A stretch of 64,000 bases of DNA from Cumulibacter soli (GTDB taxonomy: Bacteria; Actinomycetota; Actinomycetes; Mycobacteriales; Antricoccaceae). The stretch is from contig NZ_SMSG01000003.1 in assembly GCF_004382795.1 (NCBI RefSeq), positions 1 to 64,000 on the forward strand, given 5' to 3'. Position numbers and translations under genes: made by a program. Below are positions 35,928 to 44,765 of the stretch, piece by piece (positions within the stretch are counted from its first letter, which is position 1; each line of letters begins with the position of its first letter). The notes beneath the pieces were generated by a model, which did not search any database, was not told the origin of the DNA, and worked only from the letters and a program-made list of their open reading frames with translations.

Positions 35928-37631
35928 TCAGCGGGTACCGAACGCGTGGGCGTACCGCTGTGCCGAGGACGCGGGGCTCACTAGTTCGCCGTCTATGTCG
36001 ACGAGGCGAGCTCCGCTGCTGATCATCCATCGTGCGAGCAACCGGGTCTCCTCATACTCATGCGCGATCGCTTCGGTGGCGTCATCCGGGAAGTGCTGCT
36101 CGGTGGCGCGCAGTTCGCGCGCGATAGGCAGCACCGAGGACGTGCGGTCGGCAACCGCGGCCGCCGCCAGTCGGCCGCGGGTAATGACGGCGAGGTCCCA
36201 GCGCCCTCCGGTGGCCGGCGCGGCCAGGACCATTCGGGCGACGGAGCCGAGTTGCTCGAGTTGCTGTGTTCTGCTCAGGCCGCTCACCAGCGAACGGGCA
36301 CGATCGCGCACCTGGGCGGCGTCCTCGAATCGTTCGGCGTCCGATAGGCGTTGGATTCGGCGGTGCAGCGGCTCCAATAACGGTGACGGGTCTGCTCGGG
36401 CGGACTGAATGATGGGTGAGATCTGAGCGGCGTACTGCTCGGGGGTTTGGGTGCCGGTGCATGGTGCTGAGCACCTACCGAGCTCCGCCAGAGCACATGG
36501 TGTCGGCGCAGTGGTGGTGGTGATCCGGTCAGTGCAGCGTCGCACCAGGTTCGATTCGTGGATCGCATCCATCGCCGCGGTTGCGGCGCCGCGGGATCCG
36601 AATGGACCGATCTGCGCCAGCTCGCCGTCCCGCCGTCGGTGGACGATACTCAGTCGCGGAAAGCGTTCACTGGTCAAGCGCAACCACACCGAAGAACGGG
36701 CGTTCTTCGACCGTCGGTTGTAGCGCGGCGCGAGCGCGTCGATCAACCGCACTTCGCGGATCTGTGCCTCCAAGTCGTGCGCGCACTCGACGACGTCGAC
36801 TTTCGTGGCGAGCTGCACCATCTCACGCATCCGAGCCCGCGGTTCACTGGCGGTGAAGTATGCCCGCACTCGTCGGCGTACCGACGAACTCTTGCCGACG
36901 TACAGCGCGGCTCCTTGCGCATCGCGGAAGATGTATACCCCAGGGCCGGTCGTTAATGGGTCGGCGAGGGTGCGTTTCGCGCGTTGCGCCGGGGTCGTCT
37001 CCTGTAGCAGCGCCAGTAACTCATCGACGGTGTGCACACCATTCGAGCCGCCGATTCGTTCCAGCAGCGCGTGCAGCACGTCGAGTGTCGCGCGCGCATC
37101 ATCCAGCGCGCGATGGGTGGGTGTGGTGGCCGCGCCGAGGTGCGCTGCAAGCGTGCCGAGTTTGTGGTTGGGCACCTCACCGCCGACGAGGACGCGACGC
37201 GCCAACTGCAACGTGTCGAGCGTCCGATGACGAGGCCAGGCGAGGTCGGTAGCGCGGGCAGCAGCCTTGAGAAATCCCAGATCGAATCCGGCGTTATGCG
37301 CGACCACGATGGTCCCGGCGTTGAGACCGGCGAACTCAAGAAAAGTGGGGAGTACGCCGGTGATTGGTGGGGCTGCATCGACCATGCGATCGGTGATTCC
37401 GGTGAGCACCTGCACATAAGGGTCAATCGGAGCCTGAGGGTTGACCAGGGTATGGAATTCGCCGAGCACTTCACCGCCGCGCGACTTCACCGCACCGATC
37501 TCGGTGATGGCGTCCGCTGCCCGTGACCCGCCAGTGGTTTCCAGGTCGACAACCAGAAACGTGGCCTGACTCAGTGGTTCACCGATCTCATCAATGCTTA
37601 GTTGTGCGGGCAGGTGCGGCATGGCGAGCAC
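35928..37631 (-). CDS. DEDD exonuclease fused to a UvrC-like GIY-YIG domain
   Basis: A putative DNA-repair nuclease of about 567 aa. N-terminal DnaQ-like 3'-5' exonuclease (VVDLETTG, VAHNAGFDLGFL, HRALDDARATLDVL). Middle GIY-YIG nuclease as in UvrC/Cho (GPGVYIFRDAQGAALYVGKSSSVRRRVRAYF). Then a Cys-containing UvrC-type segment (CALAELGRCSAPCTG) and a UVR-like helical region (RRIQRLSDAERFEDAAQVRDRAR). The mycobacterial locus next to trpD has a similar fusion (recalled). The start is uncertain: GTG 37631 is chosen, with ATG 37622 and TTG 37652 as alternatives; none has an ideal ribosome site. Confidence 0.88.
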   Translation of the reverse strand: MLAMPHLPAQLSIDEIGEPLSQATFLVVDLETTGGSRAADAITEIGAVKSRGGEVLGEFHTLVNPQAPIDPYVQVLTGITDRMVDAAPPITGVLPTFLEFAGLNAGTIVVAHNAGFDLGFLKAAARATDLAWPRHRTLDTLQLARRVLVGGEVPNHKLGTLAAHLGAATTPTHRALDDARATLDVLHALLERIGGSNGVHTVDELLALLQETTPAQRAKRTLADPLTTGPGVYIFRDAQGAALYVGKSSSVRRRVRAYFTASEPRARMREMVQLATKVDVVECAHDLEAQIREVRLIDALAPRYNRRSKNARSSVWLRLTSERFPRLSIVHRRRDGELAQIGPFGSRGAATAAMDAIHESNLVRRCTDRITTTTAPTPCALAELGRCSAPCTGTQTPEQYAAQISPIIQSARADPSPLLEPLHRRIQRLSDAERFEDAAQVRDRARSLVSGLSRTQQLEQLGSVARMVLAAPATGGRWDLAVITRGRLAAAAVADRTSSVLPIARELRATEQHFPDDATEAIAHEYEETRLLARWMISSGARLVDIDGELVSPASSAQRYAHAFGTR

Positions 37632-37732
37632 CGTACGACGAGTCTCCGACAATTTTTGCGACCGAACCTCGGCCTCGTTGAGTTGCCGGTTCGGGCGGGA
37701 AATTTGTCGGTGTCCGTTCCTAGCCTGCTGTC

Positions 37733-37942
37733 ATGATCATTGACTGCGATACTTGCCAGGCCAAACCGGAGGCGTGCGGCGACTGCATCATGACGGTGCT
37801 GGTGGAGGCCGATCCGATGGGAACCGACATCGACGATGCCTCGGCGAACGCTTTGATGGCGTTGGCGGACGGCGGCCTGGTGCCGCCGCTACGGCTGGTG
37901 CCGATGCTGACCGATCCGGATTCCAGCCGTCGCGCCGGATAA
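37733..37942 (+). CDS. small Cys-rich conserved protein, unknown function
   Basis: A 69-aa protein beginning MIIDCDTCQAKPEACGDC: two CxxC-type pairs within the first 18 residues, a likely small metal site, followed by an acidic/hydrophobic tail. Short proteins with this start are common near this locus in Actinobacteria (recalled). No function can be assigned. Confidence 0.6.
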   Translation: MIIDCDTCQAKPEACGDCIMTVLVEADPMGTDIDDASANALMALADGGLVPPLRLVPMLTDPDSSRRAG

Positions 37943-38002
37943 CGGCGGTTGGAATTGTCACGAACCGGTGACGACGGTAACCTGTGCGTGGCCTTCAGAA
38001 CT

Positions 38003-38155
38003 TAGGGGTCCGCAACGCGGCCCGCTGGATGCCACCGCCGAGACGTCATGTACGTGCCGGGGACCCGCGTTAGTTCTGGGGTGAATCGGAGCCCGTGCTC
38101 CGTAGGGCGATCTTCCCCGCCCGAATCCGTCAGCTAACCCGGTAGGCGGACAGAG
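38003..38155 (+). promoter_or_regulatory. cyclic di-AMP (ydaO-yuaA) riboswitch
   Basis: The 5' leader of the NlpC/P60 gene holds the conserved blocks of the ydaO-type riboswitch: GGGGTCCGCAACGCGG at the 5' side, GGGGTGAATC in the middle, and CCGTCAGCTAACCCGGTAGGCGG before the 3' end. In Actinobacteria this class precedes cell-wall hydrolase genes and normally switches expression off when c-di-AMP is high. Ends are approximate; the ribosome site of the gene (AGGAG near 38162) lies right after it. Confidence 0.88.
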
Positions 38156-38173
38156 GAAGAGGAGTAGGTCTTC

Positions 38174-39193
38174 GTGGTTGCCAAGACCCCACGTGTGCGT
38201 CGTGCCCTGTCCGTGACCGCGATCGCGACCTCGTGTGCTGTGGGCTTACTCATCGCTCCCGGCGCGGCACACGCCGTTCCGGAGAAGGACGCCGAGGCGA
38301 TCCAGCAGGAAATCGTGCAGACGCAGCACGATCTGGGGATCATCGCCGAGGAGTACAACGCCGCGAAGATCGAGCTCGCCACGTTGAGCGACGCCGCCGA
38401 GCAAGCGCAGGCTGCCGCTGACGACGCGCTGGCCAAACTTGAGGACGAGCAGACCGCGCTCACCGAGACGAGTGTGGGTTTGTATAAGACATCGAGCGTT
38501 GGCAGCGCGACGACGATCCTCTCAGGTTCGACGCCCCAGGAAGTGATCGACAAGCTTTCCACGCTCGCGCAGGTCTCGGATTATCACGGTCAGTCCGTTG
38601 CTGCGTTGTTGGCCGGACAGGCCGAGGCCGATACCGCTGCCGCGGCCGCCGAGCAGGCTGCTGCGGATGCAGCCGCGGTAGAAAAGAAGTTGGCTAACAA
38701 GAAGGCCGATATCGAAGCAAAGCTGCCCAAACTGGAGGAGCAACTCGAGTCGCTGGACGCCCAGGAACGCGAAGCGGTGATGGCGCAGGCCGGCGGACAT
38801 GCCGTCGCCGACGACGAGGAGAGCGTCACCGTTGAATCCGGCAGCGGCGGTAGCGCGACGGCGCAGGAAGCGGTACAAGCCGCCTTGTCGCGCCAAGGAT
38901 CGCCGTACGTGTGGGCGGCGGCCGGTCCGTCATCCTTCGACTGCTCGGGGCTGATCGTGTGGGCGTACGCGCAGGTCGGAATTTCGTTGCCGCACCAGTC
39001 GGAGATGCAGGCCGCGGCAGGTCAAAGCCTGCCCGTCTCTCAGGCTGCCCCTGGCGACATCCTATGGATGCCAGGCCACGTCGGTATGTACATCGGTAAT
39101 GGGCAGGTAGTGCACGCGCCGACGTTCGGCGATGTCGTACGCGTCGTTCCTGTCGGCGAGATGGGCTGGCAGTCGGCCACCCGCATCGCCTAG
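38174..39193 (+). CDS. secreted NlpC/P60 peptidoglycan endopeptidase (RipC-like)
   Basis: Cell-wall hydrolase cutting peptide stems. In 339 aa: signal peptide (ALSVTAIATSCAVGLLIAPGAAHA, cleavage near residue 35), a long Ala/Glu/Gln coiled coil (about 36-205), a short Gly/Ser linker, and the NlpC/P60 domain (about 228-339). Catalytic residues C257 (FDCSGL), H302 (PGHVGMYIG) and H314 (VVHAP). The coiled coil resembles RipC/PcsB-type proteins that FtsEX controls, but no ftsEX is here. GTG start after AGGAG, behind a c-di-AMP riboswitch. Confidence 0.93.
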   Translation: MVAKTPRVRRALSVTAIATSCAVGLLIAPGAAHAVPEKDAEAIQQEIVQTQHDLGIIAEEYNAAKIELATLSDAAEQAQAAADDALAKLEDEQTALTETSVGLYKTSSVGSATTILSGSTPQEVIDKLSTLAQVSDYHGQSVAALLAGQAEADTAAAAAEQAAADAAAVEKKLANKKADIEAKLPKLEEQLESLDAQEREAVMAQAGGHAVADDEESVTVESGSGGSATAQEAVQAALSRQGSPYVWAAAGPSSFDCSGLIVWAYAQVGISLPHQSEMQAAAGQSLPVSQAAPGDILWMPGHVGMYIGNGQVVHAPTFGDVVRVVPVGEMGWQSATRIA

Positions 39194-39236
39194 TTGAGGC
39201 GCTCACATTGACGCCGTTGCACGAATCCACTCGACG

Positions 39237-40358
39237 GTGAAGACGCTCGTCGTCACGAACGACTATCCGCCCAGGCAGGGCGGTATCCAGACGTTCGTGC
39301 GTGCGATCGTCGATCAGTTCGACCCCGACGACATCGCGGTATACGCCTCGAGTTCGCCCGGCGCGGCGCAGTACGACGCTCAGGCGCCGTTCGAAACCGT
39401 GCGGGCGAACACCCGCATCCTGCTGCCGACCCGGGCCGTCACCCGTGAGGTCACCGCGATGATGCGCCGGGTCGGTGCAGATCGCGTCTGGTTCGGGGCC
39501 GCGGCGCCCTTGGGCCTGATGGCGCCGAAATTACGTGCGGCGGGAGCGGCGCAGTTGGTTGGCACAACGCACGGGCATGAGACCGGCTGGGCGATCACGC
39601 CAGGCACCCGTCAGACCCTACGCGCGATTGCCCGCGGGCTAGACGTGACGACGTACATCACGAACTACACCGGTTCAAGGCTGGCTCCGTTGTTGGATCC
39701 GGTGACGACCATGCGCCGGCTCTCGCCCGGAGTGGACGTCGAGCGATTCTCGCCGAGCGTTGATGGGTCGCCGCTGCGCGAACGGTTCGGCCTCACCGAC
39801 CGCCTAGTGATCGGCTGTATATCCCGTCTGGTGCCACGCAAGGGGCAGGACGTGCTGATCGAGGCGATGCCGGCGATCATCGCGCGTCATCGCGACGCCG
39901 CGCTCATGATCGTCGGCGGGGGGCGGTATGAAGCCGCGCTGCGCCGCCGGGTCGCCCGGGCCGGGTTGCAACGGCACGTCATATTCACCGGTGGGCTGGC
40001 TTATGACGAACTACCGTCGGCATACGCGGCTTGTGACGTGTTCGCAATGCCGGCGCGTACCCGCAACCAGGGCTGGGACGTCGAAGGACTGGGCATGGTC
40101 TATCTCGAGGCGGCCGCGACGGGGAAGGCGGTGATCGCCGGCAACTCCGGAGGCGCGCCCGAGGCTGTTCGGCACGGCGAGACCGGGCTCGTCGTTCAGC
40201 GACCCCAGTCGCCGACGGCTGTGGCCGCAGCACTCGGTGAACTGCTGGACAACCCGGCGCGCGCAACCCGCATGGGTGCTCACGGGCGCGAATGGGTCAT
40301 CGACGAATGGACCTGGAATCGACAGGCCGGGGTGCTGCAGGAACTGCTTGGCGGGTAA
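39237..40358 (+). CDS. pimB: GT4 mannosyltransferase, PimB'-like
   Basis: GDP-mannose-dependent glycosyltransferase, GT-B fold, 373 aa, matching the PimB' type that adds the second mannose to phosphatidylinositol monomannoside. Seen: DYPPRQGGIQTFVRA (acceptor loop), GTTHGHETGW, SRLVPRKGQDVLIEA and EGLGMVYLEAAATGKAVIAGNSGGAPEAV (nucleotide-sugar binding with E..). It lies between the cell-wall hydrolase and the acyl-CoA ligase as in mycobacteria (recalled). GTG start without a clear ribosome site. Confidence 0.85.
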   Translation: MKTLVVTNDYPPRQGGIQTFVRAIVDQFDPDDIAVYASSSPGAAQYDAQAPFETVRANTRILLPTRAVTREVTAMMRRVGADRVWFGAAAPLGLMAPKLRAAGAAQLVGTTHGHETGWAITPGTRQTLRAIARGLDVTTYITNYTGSRLAPLLDPVTTMRRLSPGVDVERFSPSVDGSPLRERFGLTDRLVIGCISRLVPRKGQDVLIEAMPAIIARHRDAALMIVGGGRYEAALRRRVARAGLQRHVIFTGGLAYDELPSAYAACDVFAMPARTRNQGWDVEGLGMVYLEAAATGKAVIAGNSGGAPEAVRHGETGLVVQRPQSPTAVAAALGELLDNPARATRMGAHGREWVIDEWTWNRQAGVLQELLGG

Positions 40359-40370
40359 GGACGCGGATCG

Positions 40371-42155
40371 CTAACCGTAGAGGGCGTCGATGTCGTCCGC
40401 GAACTCGGCCAGCACGGCCGGACGGCGTAACTTCAGCGAGGGTGTGAGCTGGCCGCCTTCGACGGTGAAATCATTCGGCAGTACCTCGAACTTCCGAATC
40501 GCCTCCGCGCGTGAGACTGCCTTGTTGGCGTAGTCCACGGCGCGCTGTAGCCCGGCGCGTACGTCGGAGTTGCGCATAGCCTCATCCGGGGACATCGCCG
40601 GCAAACCGTGATCGGCGAGCCACCCGGAAAGCATCTCGACGTCCAGTGTGATCAGCGCGCCGATGAACGGTCGGCGGTCGCCGACGATGATGCATTGGCT
40701 GACCAACGGATGCGCCCGCAGCCTGTCCTCCAGCACGGTCGGTGCGACGTTCTTACCGCCGGCCGTCACGATGAGGTCTTTCTTGCGCCCGGTGATCGTC
40801 ACGAAGCCTTCGGCATCGATCTCGGCGAGATCGCCTGTATATAGCCAACCGTCACGCAGCGTCGCGGCCGTTTCGTCGTCGTTCTGCCAGTACCCCTTGA
40901 ACACATTCGGCCCGCGGACGAGCAGTTCGCCATCGTCGGCAACGCGCAGCGTGCCGCCCGGTATTGGGCGACCGACGGTGCCGATCTTGTTGTGCTGTGG
41001 CGTATTCAGCGCGGCCACCGGGGAGGTCTCGGTCATCCCGTAACCTTCGATCACCTCGATGCCGACGCCCCGGAAGAAATGGCCGAGCCGCTCACCGAGA
41101 GGTGCCCCGCCGGAGACGCTATAGGCGCACCGCCCGCCAAGAGCATCGCGCAACTTGGCTCCCACCAGGCGGTCTAAGACGGCGTGCAACAGGCGCACGT
41201 GTGGTGGGATCGAACCGGTCGACTTCGCCCGCGACCAGGTGATGGCGGTTCGTGACGCGAGATCGAAGAGTTTCGCCTTGAGTCGACCACGCGCTTTCTG
41301 CTCTGCGGAGTTATAGACCTTCTCGAAGACGCGTGGGACGGCCAGCAGGAAGGTGGGCCGAAACTCGGCGAGGCGTTCCATGAGCGCCGAGATGTCCGCT
41401 TCGTGTCCCACCCGGGCGCGGGCTGTGAACGCGCCGAGTTGAATGATCCGCGCGAAGACGTGCGCCAGCGGTAGGAACAGCAACGTTGAGGAACCCGGCT
41501 TGATGAACGTATCCAAATCACCGATGGCATTTCGGGCGTTCGAGACCAGGTTGGCGTGCGTGAGCCGGCACCCCTTCGGCCGCCCGGTGCTGCCGCTGGT
41601 GAACACGATGGTCGCGTCGTCCTGGCCGGCAGTGGCGGCACGCAACTCGGCGATTCGTTCGGCGGGGACCTCAGCGCCCTGGGCGCTGAGGTCCGCCAGC
41701 GCGTCGTCCTCGATGAGGAAGACCTGATCCAGCGCGCCGAGCTTCGGGCGCGCGCCGTCGACGCGTCGCATCAGCTCAGCATTCTCGACGAACGCGAAGC
41801 GAGCGTCGGTGCTGCCCAGGATCCACTCGATCTGGTCCTCGCTTGAGGTCTCGTACACCGGGACGACGACGCCGCGCGCGGCTTGCACGGCAAAATCGAT
41901 CACGCCCCACTCGTACCGGGTGTGCGACATGAGACCGACGTGCTCGCCAGGCTTGAGGCCCGCGGCGACGAGCCCGCGCGCCAACTGCAGCACGTCCTCG
42001 GCGAATTCGGCGAATGTGACGTCGTGCCATGCGCCGTCGATTCGCCGCGCGTACGCCGGTTCGGTCGGGTAGCGCTGCGCGTAGTCGAACACCACGTCAG
42101 CGACGTTCACCTGCGCTGGGCAGTCATAAAGGGACGGAACTGAGACTTCGTGCAC
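40371..42155 (-). CDS. long-chain acyl-CoA ligase, FadD15-like
   Basis: Activates long-chain fatty acids to acyl-CoA through acyl-AMP. The 594-aa ANL enzyme shows FTSGSTGRPKGCRLTH, GYGMTETSPV, LYTGDLAEID and GRKKDLIVTAGGKNVAP. Start: GTG at 42155 with an excellent AGGAGGG; the longer frame to 42293 lacks one and would cross the promoter of the divergent SRPBCC gene. Ends 12 bases from the convergent pimB gene. Confidence 0.93.
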   Translation of the reverse strand: MHEVSVPSLYDCPAQVNVADVVFDYAQRYPTEPAYARRIDGAWHDVTFAEFAEDVLQLARGLVAAGLKPGEHVGLMSHTRYEWGVIDFAVQAARGVVVPVYETSSEDQIEWILGSTDARFAFVENAELMRRVDGARPKLGALDQVFLIEDDALADLSAQGAEVPAERIAELRAATAGQDDATIVFTSGSTGRPKGCRLTHANLVSNARNAIGDLDTFIKPGSSTLLFLPLAHVFARIIQLGAFTARARVGHEADISALMERLAEFRPTFLLAVPRVFEKVYNSAEQKARGRLKAKLFDLASRTAITWSRAKSTGSIPPHVRLLHAVLDRLVGAKLRDALGGRCAYSVSGGAPLGERLGHFFRGVGIEVIEGYGMTETSPVAALNTPQHNKIGTVGRPIPGGTLRVADDGELLVRGPNVFKGYWQNDDETAATLRDGWLYTGDLAEIDAEGFVTITGRKKDLIVTAGGKNVAPTVLEDRLRAHPLVSQCIIVGDRRPFIGALITLDVEMLSGWLADHGLPAMSPDEAMRNSDVRAGLQRAVDYANKAVSRAEAIRKFEVLPNDFTVEGGQLTPSLKLRRPAVLAEFADDIDALYG

Positions 42156-42281
42156 GTGCCCTCCTACGCCGAGAATATGTACGAGCCTAATAGGTTGCGC
42201 GATGCGTGAGGGCCACGCGCCCGCACCACGATTGTCAGTACGCTGGTCGGGCGTATCCCTGATTGAAGGAGTCGACACCCA

Positions 42282-42722
42282 ATGACCGAGCATTCGACCC
42301 AGTCGATAGTCATCGACGCGGCACCGGAGCAGATCATGGAGGTCATCTCAGACTTCGATGCCTACCCCACCTGGGCCGGGTCGGTGAAGTCGGCGGACGT
42401 CGTCGAGGCAGATGAGAACGGCTGGGCAAGGACCGTCGACTTCGTGCTGGATGCCGGCGTACTCAAGGATCGCTACACCCTCGAGTACGACTGGGACAGT
42501 TACCCCGAGCAGGTCGATTGGCATCTGACCAAGGGATCTATGCAGAAGTCGCAGCACGGCAGCTATGCGTTGCAGGACAACGGCGACGGCACCACCAAGG
42601 TCACCTACTCGCTGTCGGTGGATCTCGCGATCCCCATGCTCGGCATGATGAAGCGCAAGGCCGAGAAGGTCATCATGGACACCGCGCTCAAAGAGCTCAA
42701 GAAGCGAGTTGAGTCGCTCTGA
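42282..42722 (+). CDS. SRPBCC/START-like lipid-binding fold protein
   Basis: A 146-aa SRPBCC-fold protein (helix-grip hydrophobic pocket; APEQIMEVISDFDAYPTWAGSVKSADV...WHLTKGSMQKSQHGSYALQ). Members bind lipids or polyketides; the mycobacterial counterpart at this position is the uncharacterised TB16.3 (recalled). Start ATG with AAGGAG. Its stop overlaps the apparent CTG start of the ArsA-like gene. Confidence 0.88.
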   Translation: MTEHSTQSIVIDAAPEQIMEVISDFDAYPTWAGSVKSADVVEADENGWARTVDFVLDAGVLKDRYTLEYDWDSYPEQVDWHLTKGSMQKSQHGSYALQDNGDGTTKVTYSLSVDLAIPMLGMMKRKAEKVIMDTALKELKKRVESL

Positions 42723-43567
42723 GCGCGACCACTACGGGGCTTCTCATCGCCGCCGACGACCCGGCCTCGGCGGCCGGCACGGCGTCCGCGCACGATTACC
42801 AGGCGCTGCGGTGGCCCGATGACGGGCCCCGGTTGCTCGAGGAGCAATGGGGAAGCATCGGCCCGGTACTTGACGCGCTGACCGCGCAGACCGGCGTACC
42901 GCGCACTGCCCCAGATGAAGCCGCGGCGATGCCCGGTATATCTACGATCGCCGTATCGCTCGCGCTACGCGACACGGCGCAGCGGACGGCGTTGATCGCC
43001 GAGCCTGCGGCGCTCACGAGTCTGACGTCGACCCTCACGCACCTGACGTACGCCCAGGCGCGGGTATTACCGATGCCGTTGGATGTGCTCGCCGGTCTCA
43101 ATCGTGCACTGCGCGCAGTTTCTGCCGCAGCGAGTGCGCTGTCGGTCTCTGGGGACTTACTTGCCGCGCTGCGTACCCGATCCAGATGGGCTGCGCTGGT
43201 AGCCGCAGATGGGGAATCGGCGCGACGCGTTGCACGACATCTCGCGCTCACCGGTATCGCCGCTTTCGCACCCGGGACCGCGCTCGTGGATGGGTTGACG
43301 GCGGGACCAAGCGCACTCAGCAGTCCGTGGCTCCACGTCGAACAGGACGGTGAGGAGTACGAATTGCTGGTGTCAGCGCCGGGGATCGAGAAGGACGCGA
43401 TGAGTGTCGCGCGTTCTACCGACGATCTGATCGTGACGGTCGACGGGATAGCGCATCCGATCGCGCTGCCGAGCGGACTGCGACGATGTGACGTGGTAGG
43501 CGGTACCGTCCGTGATGACGGGATCCGGGTGCGGTTCCGGCCGAAGGAGGGCGTCTGGCGTGAGTGA
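42719..43567 (+). CDS. ArsA-like protein lacking the P-loop, apparent CTG start
   Basis: A 282-aa protein resembling ArsA-family ATPases from their middle onward: AADDPASAAG at the DPAHSL position, RLLEEQWGSIGPVLDALTAQ, EAAAMPGISTIAVSLALRD, and an ArsA_HSP20-type C-terminal beta domain (WLHVEQDGEEYELLVSAPG...IALPSGLRRCDVVGG). No GKGGVGKT-type P-loop exists, so ATPase activity is unlikely. There is no ATG/GTG/TTG in frame between the in-frame stop at 42710 and TTG 42833, yet the frame codes convincingly from 42722. A CTG at 42719 overlaps the SRPBCC stop as CTGA, like the usual ATGA coupling, so I place the start there. In mycobacteria the equivalent gene keeps its ATPase motif (recalled). Confidence 0.68.
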   Translation: MSATTTGLLIAADDPASAAGTASAHDYQALRWPDDGPRLLEEQWGSIGPVLDALTAQTGVPRTAPDEAAAMPGISTIAVSLALRDTAQRTALIAEPAALTSLTSTLTHLTYAQARVLPMPLDVLAGLNRALRAVSAAASALSVSGDLLAALRTRSRWAALVAADGESARRVARHLALTGIAAFAPGTALVDGLTAGPSALSSPWLHVEQDGEEYELLVSAPGIEKDAMSVARSTDDLIVTVDGIAHPIALPSGLRRCDVVGGTVRDDGIRVRFRPKEGVWRE

Positions 43568-43736
43568 GGACGACGTTGGCCCGCTGGCCGAAGAATTGAA
43601 GTTGCTCGCGCTCGCGATACGAGCTCAGGATCCGAATGCGCCCGGCAGCGTGTTACGCACCGTCGGCGAGTACTTCGGCGGAATCGATCACACCGCGCGA
43701 GCGGAACCAGATATTCAGCGCATCGAGTTCTCATGA
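43560..43736 (+). CDS. small conserved protein between ArsA-like and ROK genes
   Basis: A 58-aa acidic protein (VSEDDVGPLAEELKLLALAIRAQDPN...) of unknown function. GTG start at 43560 with AAGGAGG upstream; it overlaps the ArsA-like gene by eight bases and the ROK gene by ATGA, so it belongs to the same operon. Predicted N-terminal amphipathic helix. Confidence 0.65.
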   Translation: MSEDDVGPLAEELKLLALAIRAQDPNAPGSVLRTVGEYFGGIDHTARAEPDIQRIEFS

Positions 43737-44695
43737 GTTGCATCGTCGGGGTGGATGTCGGCGGCACCAAGATTTCGGCCGCTGTCGTCGAAGACGATGG
43801 GACGTACGACGCTCCGCGGATCGTCGCCACCCCGATGAATGACGGCGAGGCGATCGAGTCTGCGGTCGTGGCGTTGGTCGAGACCGTACGCGCCGGTCGA
43901 TCGCTCACCGCGGTGGGGATCGGTGCTGCAGGATGGATCGACGCGGAGCGCGATCTCGTGCGCTATGCCCCGCATCTCGCGTGGCGCGACTTGGCGCTCG
44001 GGCGCCGACTGGCCGAACGCCTCGGCGTACCGGTGTGGTTGGAGAACGATGCAAATGCAGCGGCCTGGGCCGAGTATCGCTTCGGCGCGGCGCGCGGGCA
44101 CCGAGTTGCGTTGTGCGTGACGGTTGGTACCGGCCTGGGTGGCGGGATCGTGGTGGACGGCACGCTATTCCGGGGCGCTTTCGGAATGGCTGGCGAATGG
44201 GGCCACCTGCGGGTAGTGCCGGACGGCCGCCGATGTGCCTGCGGCAACCGTGGTTGTTGGGAGCAGTACGCCAGCGGGAGTGCGCTTGCCCGCGACGCAC
44301 GCGAACTCATCGAGACCTCGCCGGGAACGATCGGTCGGCTGGCGGAACTGGTCGGATCCGGCGCACAGTTACTCACCGGTGCGGACGTGTCCGCCGCGGC
44401 GGCGGCCGGTGATCTCGCCGCGGTGGATCTCGTCACTGAGGCAGGTCGTTGGCTCGGTCAAGGGATTGCCGACATAGCTGCGATCCTTGACCCGTCCGTG
44501 ATAGTCATCGCGGGCGGGGTGGCAGAGGTTGGTGAGCTATTTCTGGCGCCGGCGCGCGCGAGGTTCGGGCAGGTCTTCGCTGGCCGCGGTCACCGCTCGC
44601 ACCCCGATATCGTCGCGGCGACGATGGGAGCGAATGCTGGCATCGTCGGGGCGGCCGACCTCGCTCGCTATCGAGGCGTCGGGACATCCGAATAG
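43733..44695 (+). CDS. ROK-family glucokinase
   Basis: Phosphorylates glucose or another hexose with ATP. ROK protein of 320 aa: DVGGTKISAAVV (phosphate 1), catalytic D106 (LENDANAAA), GTGLGGGI, EWGHLRV with H158 and the ROK zinc site CACGNRGCWEQY (C168, C170, C175 with H158). No DNA-binding helix-turn-helix, so it is a kinase and not a repressor. In Streptomyces a glucokinase sits beside similar SRPBCC/ArsA-like genes (recalled). Confidence 0.92.
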   Translation: MSCIVGVDVGGTKISAAVVEDDGTYDAPRIVATPMNDGEAIESAVVALVETVRAGRSLTAVGIGAAGWIDAERDLVRYAPHLAWRDLALGRRLAERLGVPVWLENDANAAAWAEYRFGAARGHRVALCVTVGTGLGGGIVVDGTLFRGAFGMAGEWGHLRVVPDGRRCACGNRGCWEQYASGSALARDARELIETSPGTIGRLAELVGSGAQLLTGADVSAAAAAGDLAAVDLVTEAGRWLGQGIADIAAILDPSVIVIAGGVAEVGELFLAPARARFGQVFAGRGHRSHPDIVAATMGANAGIVGAADLARYRGVGTSE

Positions 44696-44765
44696 GGCGG
44701 CAGTACGCCTGAGCGGATGTCGTCAGGGAGGGTCACCCAAACCCCTGCTCGGACAGTGGAGGCAG

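Noticed and set aside
43733-44695. ROK protein as a transcriptional repressor
   Set aside because: No N-terminal helix-turn-helix is present; the protein starts directly with the ATP-binding motif.
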